Below are positions 1 through 10,030 of a stretch of 53,037 nt of DNA, piece by piece. Below the pieces are notes generated by a model, which saw only the letters and a program-made list of their open reading frames with translations, did no database searches and was not told the DNA's origin. A program made the position numbers and the translations under genes. The first letter of the stretch is position 1. Each line of letters begins with the position of its first letter. Source of the DNA: Cytophagaceae bacterium (GTDB lineage: Bacteria > Bacteroidota > Bacteroidia > Cytophagales > Spirosomataceae); contig CANHXO010000004.1 in the NCBI GenBank assembly GCA_947464595.1, forward strand, positions 1 through 53,037, given 5' to 3'.

Positions 1-909
1 TCCTGATAAAATGACTGTCAGTGAACTCAGCGGAAAGACCATCAAAAACATGGAAGCTATTAAAAAGAAGGAGGAAATTAATAAGACTGGAATTCGACCA
101 TATTGGTCTGATGATTTAGCAAAAAACACACGGACGCCAATGGATGAAATGGTGAATATGGTGAAATATAGACCTTTATTGTGCCAACCAATCATTTTGG
201 AAATATCGGGTACCAAGGTGACAATGACTCCATATGAGAAGGAAACTAAAATCATAATCCAAAAAACGGGAATTATTTTAGGTTCAAAAACATCTTTCCA
301 TCCAATTTTAAAGAGTGATAAAGACATGGGCTTTTTCCTGGATTTAGGTAAGGTTTCCTTCATCCTGGTTAGAATTAAAATGGATAACAAGGCAAAGAGG
401 GATGAAATCCAGAACATTTCACGAAGCCCTAATTCTTTAGCTAAAAAACTGCCTATTACGGGTCCTATGGACATACCTGTCGCAGTAAAAATACCTAAGC
501 CCCCTTGCGCTTCTCCGCGTTTCGATTCAGGAATGATATCGGCTACATAGGCCGAGGTGGCGGTAGGTTTTGTGCCAGTCGACATGCCATGAAAAAATCT
601 CAATAACAAAAAACCTTGTACTGAATGAATTAATGGATATAATCCTCCGCAAATGAAGCAAACAATGGAGCCAAAAGCCATGATGGGAATTCTGCCTATG
701 TGATCCGTTAGTTTACCTGAAAATGGCCTACTTAATCCAGCTGTTAATGTGAATAAAGCAATAATATATCCAATGTATTCTCTCCCGCCGAGACTCGCTA
801 AATAATCCGGTAGTTCAGGAATAATCATGGAAAAACTAGCACAGAACAAGAAATTACTTAAACATAGTAGCCAAAATGCGAGTGTATAAATACTTTCCTC
901 TTTGTGCAT
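1..909 (-). CDS. MFS transporter, DHA1-like (3' end cut by window edge)
   Basis: The minus strand is open from the ATG at 909 to base 1 (303 codons, no stop), so the C-terminus lies outside the window. Translation begins MHKEESIYTLAFWLLCLSNF and shows repeated hydrophobic helices. MFS motif A (GKLTDHIGRIP, about residues 65-75) sits between helices 2 and 3, and a second-half copy (SSDQYGRIP) lies near residue 270. This fits a proton-coupled drug/metabolite efflux permease of the inner membrane; the substrate cannot be read from sequence. The start lies 4 bases after the RND permease stop, so it is probably the last visible gene of the queA-ispD-RND operon. The plus-strand frame at 11-550 is a shadow of it. 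Confidence 0.85.
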   Translation of the reverse strand, partial: MHKEESIYTLAFWLLCLSNFLFCASFSMIIPELPDYLASLGGREYIGYIIALFTLTAGLSRPFSGKLTDHIGRIPIMAFGSIVCFICGGLYPLIHSVQGFLLLRFFHGMSTGTKPTATSAYVADIIPESKRGEAQGGLGIFTATGMSIGPVIGSFLAKELGLREMFWISSLFALLSILILTRMKETLPKSRKKPMSLSLFKIGWKDVFEPKIIPVFWIMILVSFSYGVIVTLVPDISKMIGWHNKGLYFTIFTISSIGVRVFFAKSSDQYGRIPVLLISSFFLIASMFLMVFPLSSLTVILSG

Positions 910-913
910 AAAT

Positions 914-3280
914 TTAATCTTCTAATAATTCGCTGACTTCTTTTTTATTTAGGCTCATCAAAAAGGCGGGTAGTAATATTAAATTACAGATCATAGCCAT
1001 CAGAAGCGTTATAGAGACTAAAACCCCTAATGCTTGCGTTCCCTTAAAAGTGGATGCGGTGAAAATAAAAAAACCAAAAAATAAAATCATGGCCGTATAA
1101 AACATGGAAACTCCTGTTTTTTGAATGGTAATTTGTATGGATTTTTTAACATTGAAAGCGTTTTTAATAAATTCTTCTTTGTAGCGTGTTAGAAAATAAA
1201 TGGTGCCATCACTGGATATTCCGAAGGCAATCGAAAAAATTAAAATTGTACTAGGCTTGAGTGCAATGCCAAAATGCCCCATTAATCCAGCGGTTATCAG
1301 CAAGGGTATAAGGCTTGGTAAGGTGGATATGATGACCATTTTCCAGCTCCTAAATAAAAGGGCCATTAACACGCAAATCAAAAAGATGGCTGACAGCGTA
1401 CTTTCAATTAAATTGACCTGTAAATATTCTGTTTGAAATGCATAAATGACTGAATTTCCGGTGATTTTGGCAATAAAGGTATTCGGATCGCCTTCTTTTT
1501 TTAGTTCACCAGTTTCAGTATCAGTTAAATAAATACTGTCAATTCTAGGTTTTATTTCGTCATACAGAGCTCTTGTTCTCGTCGTTCCTGCATCTTGCAT
1601 TTGGAAACTTACTCGAGTGAATCTTTTCTTGGAGTCTATAAACCCATTAAATAAATTGTCTTTCCCTTCTAAACTTGATTGATACGAGGCCAATTTATTT
1701 AGTTCGTTGATGCTTGGAAGCACAAAGTATTTTGGGTCACCGCCTCTAGAAACCTGATATAAGTATTTGGTCGCCGTTAAGATGGAAAGACCTTGGGTAA
1801 ATTCTGGATATTCGGCAATAACTTTTTCAGTACGCTTTATTTTAGTTAATATTTCTGGACTCAGTGCACGTCCTTCTTCACGTGCATCGATGGATATTTC
1901 AAAAGGCATGACCCCTTTAAAATGTTTTTCAATAAATTTCAAATCCGTATAAATGGCGTTGTCTTGAGGTAAATCATCCACGATATAGCCTACTGCTTTT
2001 ATTTTGGTTAGGCCGTAGATTGAAAATGCCAAGATAAAACCAACAAACAAGTAAATAGATTTTCTGTGATTTAGGACCCAAGCTTCAACGCGTAACAAAA
2101 ATTTACTCACTTTGGGTGATTCAAAATGAGCTAAATCTTTTGATTCGGGTGGAGCTAAAAAACTAAAGAATATGGGAATTAAAAGGACGGAAATGGCAAA
2201 GGTAAACATCACATTGATCGATGCGACGATACCAAATTCGACCAATAAACCAGAACCTGTAAAGGCAAATACCCCAAATCCAATGGATGTGGTTAGATTG
2301 GCCAGAAACAAGGTTCTGCCAATTTTAGAGGTACTCTCTATTAAAGATTCTTCCTTGTTTTGTGTTCGCAAAAATGTTTCATGGTATTTATTCAATAAAA
2401 AGATCACATTGGGAACTCCTATGACAACAATTAAGGGAGGAATGAGGCCTGATAGTAAAGTGATTTTGAAGTTGAATAATACAATCGTGGCCAATGATGC
2501 GACAATTCCCACGAGTATTACGATTAAGGCAAAAAATACCACCTGAATGGATCTGAAAAAATAGAATAAGATGACCGAGGTGACCAAGATGGCGAGAATT
2601 AGAAAAATAGCCAATTCATTCGTTACTTGGGAGGTATATTCAGTTCGTATAAATGGCATACCTGAGTAATGTACAGCATGTCCCATTTTAGTCGAATATT
2701 GGTCTCCCAAACTTTTTATATGTTTGACCAACTGAATTCTATTTTTATTATTTATTGTTTTCTGATCTAAGGTGATCAGCATGAGGTGCACGTTGAAATC
2801 TTTTGTAAAAATAAAATCAGCGAATAAAGGTAAGCGGCTTAATTTATATTGTAAACTATCTAATCTAGCTTTGGATGTGGGTAATGATGTATCCCAAATA
2901 GGCCTAGTCGCAAATTTATTTGTAACAGAATCGATATACACTTCTGGTAAATTAGTCACAGAAAGTACATTTTTTATCCCAGGTTGGCGTTTGATTTCCT
3001 GCGTTAATGATTGCCAAGAATCAAATTCTTGAGTCGAAAATAGTTGGTCATTTTCGAGCCCAATAACCATGACATTCCCATCTTCGCCATATTTACTTTT
3101 GAAATTTTCGTAGAGTTGGAATCTCTCGTCTGTTTTTGGAAGAATTTTGGCTAGTTCGTAGCTGAGCTGAATTTGGCTGGCTTTAAAACCTAGTGCACAG
3201 GTTAGCACAACTAATATTCCTAAAATCTGATATTTGAATTTTAATATATTTTCAGCAATGCGTAACCAAAAGTTTTTCAT
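914..3280 (-). CDS. RND-superfamily (MMPL/HAE3-type) permease
   Basis: 788 residues with the classical RND plan: one N-terminal helix (about 18-36), a large extracytoplasmic loop, a helix bundle (about 222-375), a seventh helix (about 408-425), a second loop, and a final bundle (about 625-775). The second half repeats the first. This layout and length fit the MMPL/HAE3 branch that moves lipids or hydrophobic compounds, rather than the roughly 1000-residue AcrB drug pumps. No membrane-fusion protein or outer-membrane factor lies beside it. It starts 4 bases after ispD and ends 4 bases before the MFS gene, so co-transcription is likely. Neighbouring ispD makes a lipid cargo such as an isoprenoid tempting, but that is inference. 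Confidence 0.85.
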   Translation of the reverse strand: MKNFWLRIAENILKFKYQILGILVVLTCALGFKASQIQLSYELAKILPKTDERFQLYENFKSKYGEDGNVMVIGLENDQLFSTQEFDSWQSLTQEIKRQPGIKNVLSVTNLPEVYIDSVTNKFATRPIWDTSLPTSKARLDSLQYKLSRLPLFADFIFTKDFNVHLMLITLDQKTINNKNRIQLVKHIKSLGDQYSTKMGHAVHYSGMPFIRTEYTSQVTNELAIFLILAILVTSVILFYFFRSIQVVFFALIVILVGIVASLATIVLFNFKITLLSGLIPPLIVVIGVPNVIFLLNKYHETFLRTQNKEESLIESTSKIGRTLFLANLTTSIGFGVFAFTGSGLLVEFGIVASINVMFTFAISVLLIPIFFSFLAPPESKDLAHFESPKVSKFLLRVEAWVLNHRKSIYLFVGFILAFSIYGLTKIKAVGYIVDDLPQDNAIYTDLKFIEKHFKGVMPFEISIDAREEGRALSPEILTKIKRTEKVIAEYPEFTQGLSILTATKYLYQVSRGGDPKYFVLPSINELNKLASYQSSLEGKDNLFNGFIDSKKRFTRVSFQMQDAGTTRTRALYDEIKPRIDSIYLTDTETGELKKEGDPNTFIAKITGNSVIYAFQTEYLQVNLIESTLSAIFLICVLMALLFRSWKMVIISTLPSLIPLLITAGLMGHFGIALKPSTILIFSIAFGISSDGTIYFLTRYKEEFIKNAFNVKKSIQITIQKTGVSMFYTAMILFFGFFIFTASTFKGTQALGVLVSITLLMAMICNLILLPAFLMSLNKKEVSELLED

Positions 3281-3284
3281 AGGT

Positions 3285-3977
3285 TTAATAGGCAGATTTC
3301 ATTAGGCTTTCCGCGAGGTTTAAGTCCTCTGGAGTTGTTATTTTTAAATTGGCATAATCTCCGTCCACTAAATGAATGGTTTCACCCATTGATTCCACAA
3401 CACTTGCATCATCCGTAAATGCCGTACTAAAGGTTTGTTTAAATGCATTTCTTAAGGAAGTTAATTTAAAAATTTGGGGGGTTTGAATGATTTTAATTTC
3501 GTCTCTTTTGACTGAAATATATTGCTTCAAATCCGCGTCCCATTTTCTGATGGAGTCTTTGGCGCCAACAGATAATACGGCATTCCCATGCAATTGGGCA
3601 AACGCATAGGCTAAGTTAATTAATTGGGGTGTAATGAGAGGCCTTACCCCATCATGAATGGCTACGAGACAATCTTCCGTATCTTCGATGGCAGCTAAAC
3701 CATTTTGACTCGAATGAAATCTGGTTTCTCCACCTTCGACTAAATAATGGGGTGTTTCGGCTAATATCTCAGGAAATTGAGTGCATAATTTTGCCCAAAA
3801 ATCCATTTGATCTTTGGGCAAAACAACATATAAAGAAATATGTGCATCTGCTTTTTTAAACTGCTTTAATGTGTGAAATAATACCGGTTTTCCATGTAGC
3901 AATAAAAATTGTTTAGGAATAGTACTATTCATACGAAGACCAGTCCCACCAGCAACAAGAATTGCAATTTTTTTCAC
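3285..3977 (-). CDS. ispD: 2-C-methyl-D-erythritol 4-phosphate cytidylyltransferase
   Basis: Transfers CMP from CTP to MEP, the third step of the MEP isoprenoid pathway, in the cytosol. The 230 residues carry the CTP-binding loop at the N-terminus (AGGTGLRM, residues 9-16, followed by PKQF 21-24), HDGVRP (108-113), QTPQIF (165-170), TDDASVVE (188-195) and the C-terminal NLKITTPEDL (210-219), all characteristic of IspD. The start is GTG; no ATG lies before the nucleotide-binding loop. It sits 10 bases after queA and 4 bases before the RND permease, inside a leftward operon. No other MEP-pathway gene is in the window. Confidence 0.93.
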   Translation of the reverse strand: MKKIAILVAGGTGLRMNSTIPKQFLLLHGKPVLFHTLKQFKKADAHISLYVVLPKDQMDFWAKLCTQFPEILAETPHYLVEGGETRFHSSQNGLAAIEDTEDCLVAIHDGVRPLITPQLINLAYAFAQLHGNAVLSVGAKDSIRKWDADLKQYISVKRDEIKIIQTPQIFKLTSLRNAFKQTFSTAFTDDASVVESMGETIHLVDGDYANLKITTPEDLNLAESLMKSAY

Positions 3978-3987
3978 ACAGTAAAAA

Positions 3988-5040
3988 TTAGATGATTAAC
4001 ATCACATCCCCATAACTAAAGAAACGATATTTTTCTTTAATCGCTTGTTTGTATGCTTCCTGAACTAACTCATAGCTTCCAAAAGCGGAAGTCATCATAA
4101 ATAAAATGGATTCAGGTAAATGGAAATTAGTTAAAAGAGCTGTTGGTATTTTAAACTCGTAGGGTGGGAAAATGAATTTATCGGTCCAACTATTAATCGG
4201 CTTTAAATGTCCACTAGCAGAAACCGAGGATTCTAATGCTTTCATAACGGTTGTTCCTATCGCCAAGACATGTTTTTTATTATCCAAAGCCTCATTGACA
4301 TATCCACACGTCGCCTCATTGATCATAAAATGTTCTGAATCCGTTTTATGTTTAGTTAAATCCTCTACGTCAACTTGTCTAAAGGTTCCTAAGCCAACAT
4401 GAAGCGTAATAGGGGAGAATTGAACCCCATTTAACTCCATTTTTTTCATGACAATTTTAGAAAAATGAAGACCAGCTGTGGGTGCTGCGACCGCGCCTAC
4501 GTGCTCGGCGTATATAGTTTGAAAACGTTCACGATCTTCCTCTGTAGCGGCTCTTTTTAACCTAATTTCGTCTGGAAGCGGTGTTTCACCTAATTCATGA
4601 ATGGCTTGCATCAATGCATCATGGTCTCCATCATATAAAAAACGAATCGTGCGTCCTCTTGAAGTAGTGTTGTCGATGACCTCTGCGACTAAATCAGAAT
4701 CACCAAAGTACAGTTTATTGCCCACTCTGATTTTTCTAGCAGGATCTACTAATACGTCCCAAAGCCTATGTTCGCGATTTAATTCCCTCAAAAGAAAAAC
4801 TTCGATTTGCGCTCCTGTCTTTTCTTTATTCCCATATAAACGCGCAGGGAATACTTTGGTATTATTGGTCACCAATACATCACCATCACCAAAATAGTCG
4901 ATGATATCGGTGAATTTTTTATGCTCAATGGTTTTTTCTTTTCGGTTAATCACCATCATACGTGCATCTTCTCGATTCTCTGTAGGATTTAAGGCGATTA
5001 AACTTTGGGGTAAATCAAATCTGAATTCAGATAATTTCAT
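3988..5040 (-). CDS. queA: S-adenosylmethionine:tRNA ribosyltransferase-isomerase
   Basis: Makes epoxyqueuosine in tRNA by adding the ribosyl part of SAM to 7-aminomethyl-7-deazaguanine. Its 350 residues match the usual bacterial length. Family signatures are visible: [12 protein letters not shown] (59-70), GETPLPDEI (about 151-159), AAPTAGLHF (185-193) and [13 protein letters not shown] (about 305-317). It is the first gene of the leftward operon, 10 bases before ispD, with a TTG-N21-TATATTTG promoter about 100 bases upstream. Divergent from the photolyase gene across a 194-bp gap. Confidence 0.95.
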   Translation of the reverse strand: MKLSEFRFDLPQSLIALNPTENREDARMMVINRKEKTIEHKKFTDIIDYFGDGDVLVTNNTKVFPARLYGNKEKTGAQIEVFLLRELNREHRLWDVLVDPARKIRVGNKLYFGDSDLVAEVIDNTTSRGRTIRFLYDGDHDALMQAIHELGETPLPDEIRLKRAATEEDRERFQTIYAEHVGAVAAPTAGLHFSKIVMKKMELNGVQFSPITLHVGLGTFRQVDVEDLTKHKTDSEHFMINEATCGYVNEALDNKKHVLAIGTTVMKALESSVSASGHLKPINSWTDKFIFPPYEFKIPTALLTNFHLPESILFMMTSAFGSYELVQEAYKQAIKEKYRFFSYGDVMLII

Positions 5041-5142
5041 TCGGATGGGTTTTGAATTAAAGTTTTGTCAATTTTTAAACTCAAAAAGAGCTTAAACTAG
5101 TCTAAAATATTGATTATTTTCACACAGAAAATTATCAAGCTA

Positions 5143-5174
5143 CAAATATACACTTTTCAAAGGGGGCTTGTCAA
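5143..5174 (-). promoter_or_regulatory. Bacteroidota-type promoter for queA operon
   Basis: On the minus strand a TTG (5174-5172) is followed, after 21 bases, by TATATTTG (5150-5143), a match to the Bacteroidota -7 consensus TAnnTTTG. The spacer is slightly longer than the usual 19-20. The predicted start would give a leader of roughly 95 bases ahead of queA. Confidence 0.5.
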
Positions 5175-5234
5175 GGTAAATTTTTCGAAACCTTTCTATA
5201 ATCCTTTTGTTCTTCTTTAAACGTATTATATTTT

Positions 5235-6533
5235 ATGAAAAAAGTTTCAATTTTTTGGTTTAGGAGAGATTTACGTATAGAAGATAATCATGGATTATTC
5301 CAAGCTTTATCAGGTCCTGTACCTATCTTGCCAATTTTCATCTTTGATACGGCTATTTTATCCAAGTTACCTTCTACTCAAGATGGACGGGTTGAATTTA
5401 TTCACTCAGCATTATCCAATCTTAAATTAGAAATTACCAACAGAGGAGGTGATTTGTCTGTTTTTCATGATGAGCCCATCCATGTTTTTGAGAAACTTTC
5501 TAAGGAGTATGAAATTCAATGCATTTACTTAAATCATGATTATGAGCAATATGCAAAGCTAAGAGATGAGAAAATTTATCAATTTGCTCAATCTAAAGGG
5601 ATTCATTTTAAGACTTTTAAAGATCAGGTAATTTTCGAAAAGAATGAAGTCCTTAGTGGCCAAGGAACACCTTACACCATTTTTACTCCCTATTCGAATA
5701 AATGGAAGGATCGTCTGAATCACGAAGCAGTTGTGCCCTTTCCATCTGAGAATTTAAGGCATTATGCCGATGTGAAATCTGATTTTCCCACTTTGGAATC
5801 GATTGGTTTTACTCCATCAGGATTATCCTTTCCTACCAAAATGGTTTCTGATAATTTAATTAAAGAGTATCAAGTATCTCGTGATTTCCCTGCGATTCAA
5901 GGTACTTCAAAATTATCCGTGCATTTACGTTTTGGAACCATTTCGATCAGATCATTAGTGTTACAAGCCAAAGATTTATCAGGTACTTGGTTAAGCGAAT
6001 TAATTTGGAGAGATTTTTATTTTAATATTTTATTTCATTTTCCGCACATAAGTAATGGATTAGCTTTCCGAAAAGAGTATGATTTGATTCAATGGAGAAA
6101 TAATGAGGTCGAGTTTGAGGCTTGGAAACAAGGAAGAACAGGTTACCCTATGGTCGATGCTGGCATGAGAGAATTAAATCAAACAGGCTTTATGCATAAT
6201 CGGGTGCGCATGGTGGTGGCCAGTTTTTTAGTCAAACATTTATTGATTGATTGGCGGTGGGGAGAGGCGTATTTTGCTGAAAAACTTTTAGATTTTGATT
6301 TCTCGGCCAATAATGGGGGGTGGCAATGGGCCGCTGGATCTGGTTGTGATGCTGCACCCTATTTCAGGGTTTTTAATCCAAGTTTACAGGCACAAAAATT
6401 CGATCCTAAACTCAATTACATTAAAAAATGGGTACCGGAATTTCAAGAATTGACCTATGTGGCGCCAATAGTAAATCACGATTTTGCTCGAAAAAGAGTG
6501 CTTGAAGTATATAAACAGGGTTTGGGCAAATAA
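5235..6533 (+). CDS. phr: Deoxyribodipyrimidine photolyase (class I cryptochrome/photolyase family)
   Basis: Light-driven repair of cyclobutane pyrimidine dimers using FAD and an antenna pigment. 432 residues: the N-terminal antenna-binding alpha/beta domain begins FWFRRDLRIEDNHGL (7-21), and the C-terminal helical FAD domain carries WRDFYF (about 258-263), GYPMVDAGMRELNQTGFMHN (303-322) and FSANNGGWQWAAGSGCDAAP (356-375). The last two contain the FAD-contact and conserved tryptophan positions of CPD photolyases. That part matches photolyases better than plant or animal cryptochromes, though sequence alone does not fully exclude a photoreceptor role. Its stop lies 4 bases from the stop of the convergent DUF3108 gene. 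Confidence 0.92.
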   Translation: MKKVSIFWFRRDLRIEDNHGLFQALSGPVPILPIFIFDTAILSKLPSTQDGRVEFIHSALSNLKLEITNRGGDLSVFHDEPIHVFEKLSKEYEIQCIYLNHDYEQYAKLRDEKIYQFAQSKGIHFKTFKDQVIFEKNEVLSGQGTPYTIFTPYSNKWKDRLNHEAVVPFPSENLRHYADVKSDFPTLESIGFTPSGLSFPTKMVSDNLIKEYQVSRDFPAIQGTSKLSVHLRFGTISIRSLVLQAKDLSGTWLSELIWRDFYFNILFHFPHISNGLAFRKEYDLIQWRNNEVEFEAWKQGRTGYPMVDAGMRELNQTGFMHNRVRMVVASFLVKHLLIDWRWGEAYFAEKLLDFDFSANNGGWQWAAGSGCDAAPYFRVFNPSLQAQKFDPKLNYIKKWVPEFQELTYVAPIVNHDFARKRVLEVYKQGLGK

Positions 6534-6537
6534 TACG

Positions 6538-7329
6538 CTAGTAAACTGGCTTTGACTGAATCCTATAATTTTCTAAATCTATGCTAAGGAATCCTATTTT
6601 TAGATTGACTTCCATTTTAAAAGGTATTTGATATTGATCCTGACTGATCCATAATCTGATGGCATCTTCATCTTTAAACATATTGTTTTTGGGTAAGACC
6701 AAAGATGTGCGAATGCATTTTTTAGTGCCCCATTTTCCTTCCACATTTTCAAAACCTTTGACAATAAATAATACATCATAAATTGTTCCGTCAAATAATA
6801 TTTTAGCACTTAAGGATTGACCCACTTTCATCTGTGTTAAATTCTTGTCTCTCAAAAAGAAATAACCCCCTATGATGTCCATCATACCTTTTGAAATGGA
6901 GATGGTTTTATTGACTGGTGTATTTTGTGGGGAGGAAATTTTAGCCAACCCTTGATTTTGGTCAAAAATAACGGTTTCGTTTTTTTTATACCGCCCTTCT
7001 TTTTTTCTCATTTCGGTTTTTAATGGCAAGCGGGTTTCTATGGCCAAATTGGCTGACCAATAATCAACGACAGGACTAAAAACATCTAAAATACCAATGG
7101 TCTTTCCTTCAATTTCTATTTTTCTGGTGGGTGTGGATTGCAAAATAGTGACATTCGGAGAGCTTTTTACCGTCGCTTTTGCCGCATTAATGAACCCCAA
7201 ATGAATTCGATATTCTAAAAATTCAGTTTGATCTAAAAACGATAAATCTTGCGCACAAATACCATGGGCAAAGATCAACAAACTGATGAAATACCATTTA
7301 ATTTTTGCTGAAATAGTGGTTTTTAACAC
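6538..7329 (-). CDS. DUF3108 domain-containing exported protein
   Basis: 263 residues with an N-terminal hydrophobic segment (about 11-26, ending AHGICAQ) that reads as a Sec signal peptide, followed by a beta-rich region resembling the DUF3108 family of periplasmic proteins. Motif-like stretches are EYRIHLGFINAAKA near residue 40 and GVINAAKA-type spacing typical of the family. The start is GTG; the signal peptide leaves no room for a later start. Function is unknown; relatives are thought to be envelope-associated. It converges on the photolyase and its 5' end faces recA across a 150-bp gap. Confidence 0.72.
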   Translation of the reverse strand: MLKTTISAKIKWYFISLLIFAHGICAQDLSFLDQTEFLEYRIHLGFINAAKATVKSSPNVTILQSTPTRKIEIEGKTIGILDVFSPVVDYWSANLAIETRLPLKTEMRKKEGRYKKNETVIFDQNQGLAKISSPQNTPVNKTISISKGMMDIIGGYFFLRDKNLTQMKVGQSLSAKILFDGTIYDVLFIVKGFENVEGKWGTKKCIRTSLVLPKNNMFKDEDAIRLWISQDQYQIPFKMEVNLKIGFLSIDLENYRIQSKPVY

Positions 7330-7410
7330 AATAAAAGAGTATTTTGAAATTGAAATTTTTTATCCACTTAGTTTATCTTAAAAATTGATTAAATATTAAT
7401 ACGTATTTCC

Positions 7411-7418
7411 TATTTTTG
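7411..7418 (+). promoter_or_regulatory. -7 box of recA promoter
   Basis: TATTTTTG matches the Bacteroidota -7 consensus TAnnTTTG and lies 61 bases before the recA start. The nearest upstream TTG (7385-7387) is 23 bases away, too far for a good -33 element, so only the -7 box is supported. I saw no obvious SOS operator. Confidence 0.45.
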
Positions 7419-7479
7419 TTAAAGCGAAATGAAAGATACAATTTCAAAAAAGAACATTCAAAATTATCAATAAATAAAC

Positions 7480-8544
7480 ATGGCAAAACAATCAGGCGAT
7501 GCACAAGGCCTAGCTTCTGAAAAATTAAAAGCACTTCAAACCACATTAGAAAAATTAGATAAGGCCTATGGCAAAGGAACGGTCATGCGTTTGTCTGATA
7601 GTAAGGTGATGGATGTTCCTGTAATTTCTACAGGTTCTTTGGGTTTGGACTTAGCCTTAGGTATTGGTGGAATTCCACGTGGCCGAGTTGTTGAAGTGTA
7701 CGGTCCAGAATCTTCTGGAAAAACAACTTTGACGTTACATTGTATTGCTGAAGCTCAAAAAGCCGGTGGATTAGCTGCGTTTATCGATGCAGAGCATGCT
7801 TTTGATCGTGCTTATGCTGAAAAACTGGGAATTGATACGGAGAATTTATTAATTTCTCAACCAGATAATGGGGAGCAAGCTTTGGAAATAGCCGAGCATT
7901 TGATTAGTTCAGGAGCGATTGATATTATTGTGATTGATTCAGTGGCGGCTCTAGTTCCTAAAGCAGAGATTGAAGGTGAAATGGGGGATTCCAAAATGGG
8001 ACTCCAGGCACGTTTGATGTCACAGGCGCTTCGTAAATTAACGGGAACGATCAACAAAACAGGCTGTTGCTGTATTTTTATTAATCAGTTGAGAGATAAA
8101 ATAGGTGTGATGTTTGGTAGTCCAGAAACTACTACGGGTGGAAATGCCCTCAAATTTTATGCCTCAGTTCGATTAGATATACGTAGGGCAGGTCAAATTA
8201 AGGAAAGTGCTGATTCAATTACCGGTAACCGTACACGTGTGAAAGTGGTTAAGAATAAATTAGCGCCTCCATTTAAAGTTGTCGAGTTTGATATTATGTA
8301 TGGTGAAGGTATTTCTAAAGCCGGGGAAGTATTGGATTTAGGTGTTGACTTAAATGTCATTGATAAATCAGGTTCTTGGTTTTCTTACAATGGAAATCGA
8401 TTAGGACAAGGTCGAGATGCGGTTAAAGATTTGATTAAAGATAATCCTGAGTTAATGGATGAGTTAGAGATTAAAATAAAAGAAAAAATTAAAGGCAATG
8501 AAAATGTATTGCTAGATAAGGAAGCTGTGCCAGAAGTCGAATAA
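7480..8544 (+). CDS. recA: Recombinase RecA
   Basis: Strand-exchange ATPase of homologous recombination and coprotease for the SOS response. 354 residues with Walker A GPESSGKT (75-82), Walker [11 protein letters not shown] (149-158), and the L2 DNA-binding loop [18 protein letters not shown] (209-226). The C-terminus is short and charged, as in many Bacteroidota. It is transcribed alone from a promoter in the 150-bp gap and ends at a strong hairpin shared with dnaA, which converges from the other side. Confidence 0.98.
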   Translation: MAKQSGDAQGLASEKLKALQTTLEKLDKAYGKGTVMRLSDSKVMDVPVISTGSLGLDLALGIGGIPRGRVVEVYGPESSGKTTLTLHCIAEAQKAGGLAAFIDAEHAFDRAYAEKLGIDTENLLISQPDNGEQALEIAEHLISSGAIDIIVIDSVAALVPKAEIEGEMGDSKMGLQARLMSQALRKLTGTINKTGCCCIFINQLRDKIGVMFGSPETTTGGNALKFYASVRLDIRRAGQIKESADSITGNRTRVKVVKNKLAPPFKVVEFDIMYGEGISKAGEVLDLGVDLNVIDKSGSWFSYNGNRLGQGRDAVKDLIKDNPELMDELEIKIKEKIKGNENVLLDKEAVPEVE

Positions 8545-8560
8545 TGACTGGTAAGATAAA

Positions 8561-8592
8561 AAAAAAGGAGTCAATTTATTGACTCCTTTTTT
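8561..8592. terminator. Bidirectional terminator between recA and dnaA
   Basis: A perfect 14-bp stem (8561-8574 with 8579-8592) around the loop TTTA has an A-run on one side and a T-run on the other, so it can work as an intrinsic terminator for both convergent genes. Its right arm reaches into the dnaA stop codon (8591-8593). Confidence 0.85.
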
Positions 8593-10030
8593 AATTAGAA
8601 CTTATATTGAATCGATTGAAAAGCTTTCGCACTGTTTTTTCTACTGATTTATCCGTTTCCATGGCTTCAGAGATGGATTGAACTGCATGAATGACTGTGC
8701 TATGATCTCTTCCCCCAAAATGATATCCAATTGACTTTAAAGGGAGATTGGTCAATTCTTTCAGCATATACATAGCCACTTGCCTAGGAAAGACATTTTC
8801 TTTTTTACGGCATTTACCTTGCAATGTCTGAAGATCCACATCAAAATGAAGGGTTACAACATCTAATATATTATCAACACTCAATTCTTTTTCTTGATCA
8901 TTGACGATACTCTTTAGGGTAGTTTTCGCTAATTCTATATCTATTTCTTTTCGTGTCAAAGAAGCCTGAGCCATCAACGAAATGATAACACCCTCTAATT
9001 CTCTCACGTTAGTATGAATGGAGTTAGCCAAATACTCTAAAACATTAATATCGATTTGTATTCCATCATCTTGAAGTTTTTTTTGAATGATGGCTATACG
9101 CGTTTCAAAATCCGGTTGCTGTAAATCCGCCGTTAAACCCCATTTAAATCGACTTAATAAACGATCTTCCATTCCGGCTAAATCTCTAGGAGCTCTATCT
9201 GAGGAAAGAATGATTTGTTTACCTGATTGATGCAAGTGATTGAAAATATTGAAGAATGTTTCTTGTGTTTTTTCTTTTCCTGATAAAAACTGCACATCGT
9301 CTATAATTAGTACGTCAACTTGCAAGTAAAAATTGGTAAATGTTTCAATCGAATTATTTCTAATCGCATTAACAAATTGATTCGTAAATTTTTCCGTCGA
9401 CACATATAGAACAAATTTTTCTGGGAATTGATCTTTAATTTGATTTCCAATGGCTTGAATTAAGTGCGTTTTCCCCAAACCCACACCTCCGTAAATCATT
9501 AACGGATTAAATGAGGTTAATCCAGGCTTATTAGAAACAGCCATTCCCGCAGCTCGACCAAGTCGATTACAATCCCCTTCGATAAACTTATCAAAAGTAT
9601 ATTTAGGTATTAAATATGAATCTAGCTCTAGAGAATCTAAATCCTTGAATTGAAAGGGGTTTTTGGCGTTATTGTTCTGATTATTCGAATATTTATCTGA
9701 ATAATTATTGGTTGTATTTTGATAGGGATGGTTAGTGGGTAAATTAAAAGTAATCGGAGGGTTTTTCCGATCCCCTTTATCTATGACCACGGAATACTCT
9801 AGCATTCCATTCTTGCCAATGACTAGATCAATCGCTTTTCTGAATGTAGATACATAATTTTCCTCTAACCACTCATAAAAAAATTGGGAAGGTACCTCTA
9901 AGGTAAGCGTGTTATTTGAGAATTTTAGAGGGACGATGGGAGTGAACCATGTATTGAAATTATGCTCTGATATATCTTCTTTGATTATCATTAAGCATTT
10001 ATTCCACAATTCGTTTACTCCTATTTGCAT
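8591..10030 (-). CDS. dnaA: Chromosomal replication initiator protein DnaA
   Basis: AAA+ initiator that binds oriC and opens it. 479 residues: domain I (about 1-85), a short asparagine-rich linker domain II (about 104-124), AAA+ domain III with Walker A GGVGLGKT (181-188) and Walker B LIIDDVQF (241-248), and DNA-binding domain IV with the GGRDHSTVIHAV helix-turn-helix signature (439-450). It has no dnaN neighbour here, unlike many phyla. A consensus promoter lies about 140 bases upstream, giving a long leader. I found no cluster of DnaA boxes next to it. Confidence 0.98.
   Translation of the reverse strand: MQIGVNELWNKCLMIIKEDISEHNFNTWFTPIVPLKFSNNTLTLEVPSQFFYEWLEENYVSTFRKAIDLVIGKNGMLEYSVVIDKGDRKNPPITFNLPTNHPYQNTTNNYSDKYSNNQNNNAKNPFQFKDLDSLELDSYLIPKYTFDKFIEGDCNRLGRAAGMAVSNKPGLTSFNPLMIYGGVGLGKTHLIQAIGNQIKDQFPEKFVLYVSTEKFTNQFVNAIRNNSIETFTNFYLQVDVLIIDDVQFLSGKEKTQETFFNIFNHLHQSGKQIILSSDRAPRDLAGMEDRLLSRFKWGLTADLQQPDFETRIAIIQKKLQDDGIQIDINVLEYLANSIHTNVRELEGVIISLMAQASLTRKEIDIELAKTTLKSIVNDQEKELSVDNILDVVTLHFDVDLQTLQGKCRKKENVFPRQVAMYMLKELTNLPLKSIGYHFGGRDHSTVIHAVQSISEAMETDKSVEKTVRKLFNRFNISSN

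Noticed and set aside
11-550. Plus-strand open frame of 179 codons at the left edge
   Set aside because: It lies antisense to the MFS transporter, whose frame has motif A and hydrophobic helices; the plus frame has no recognisable domain.
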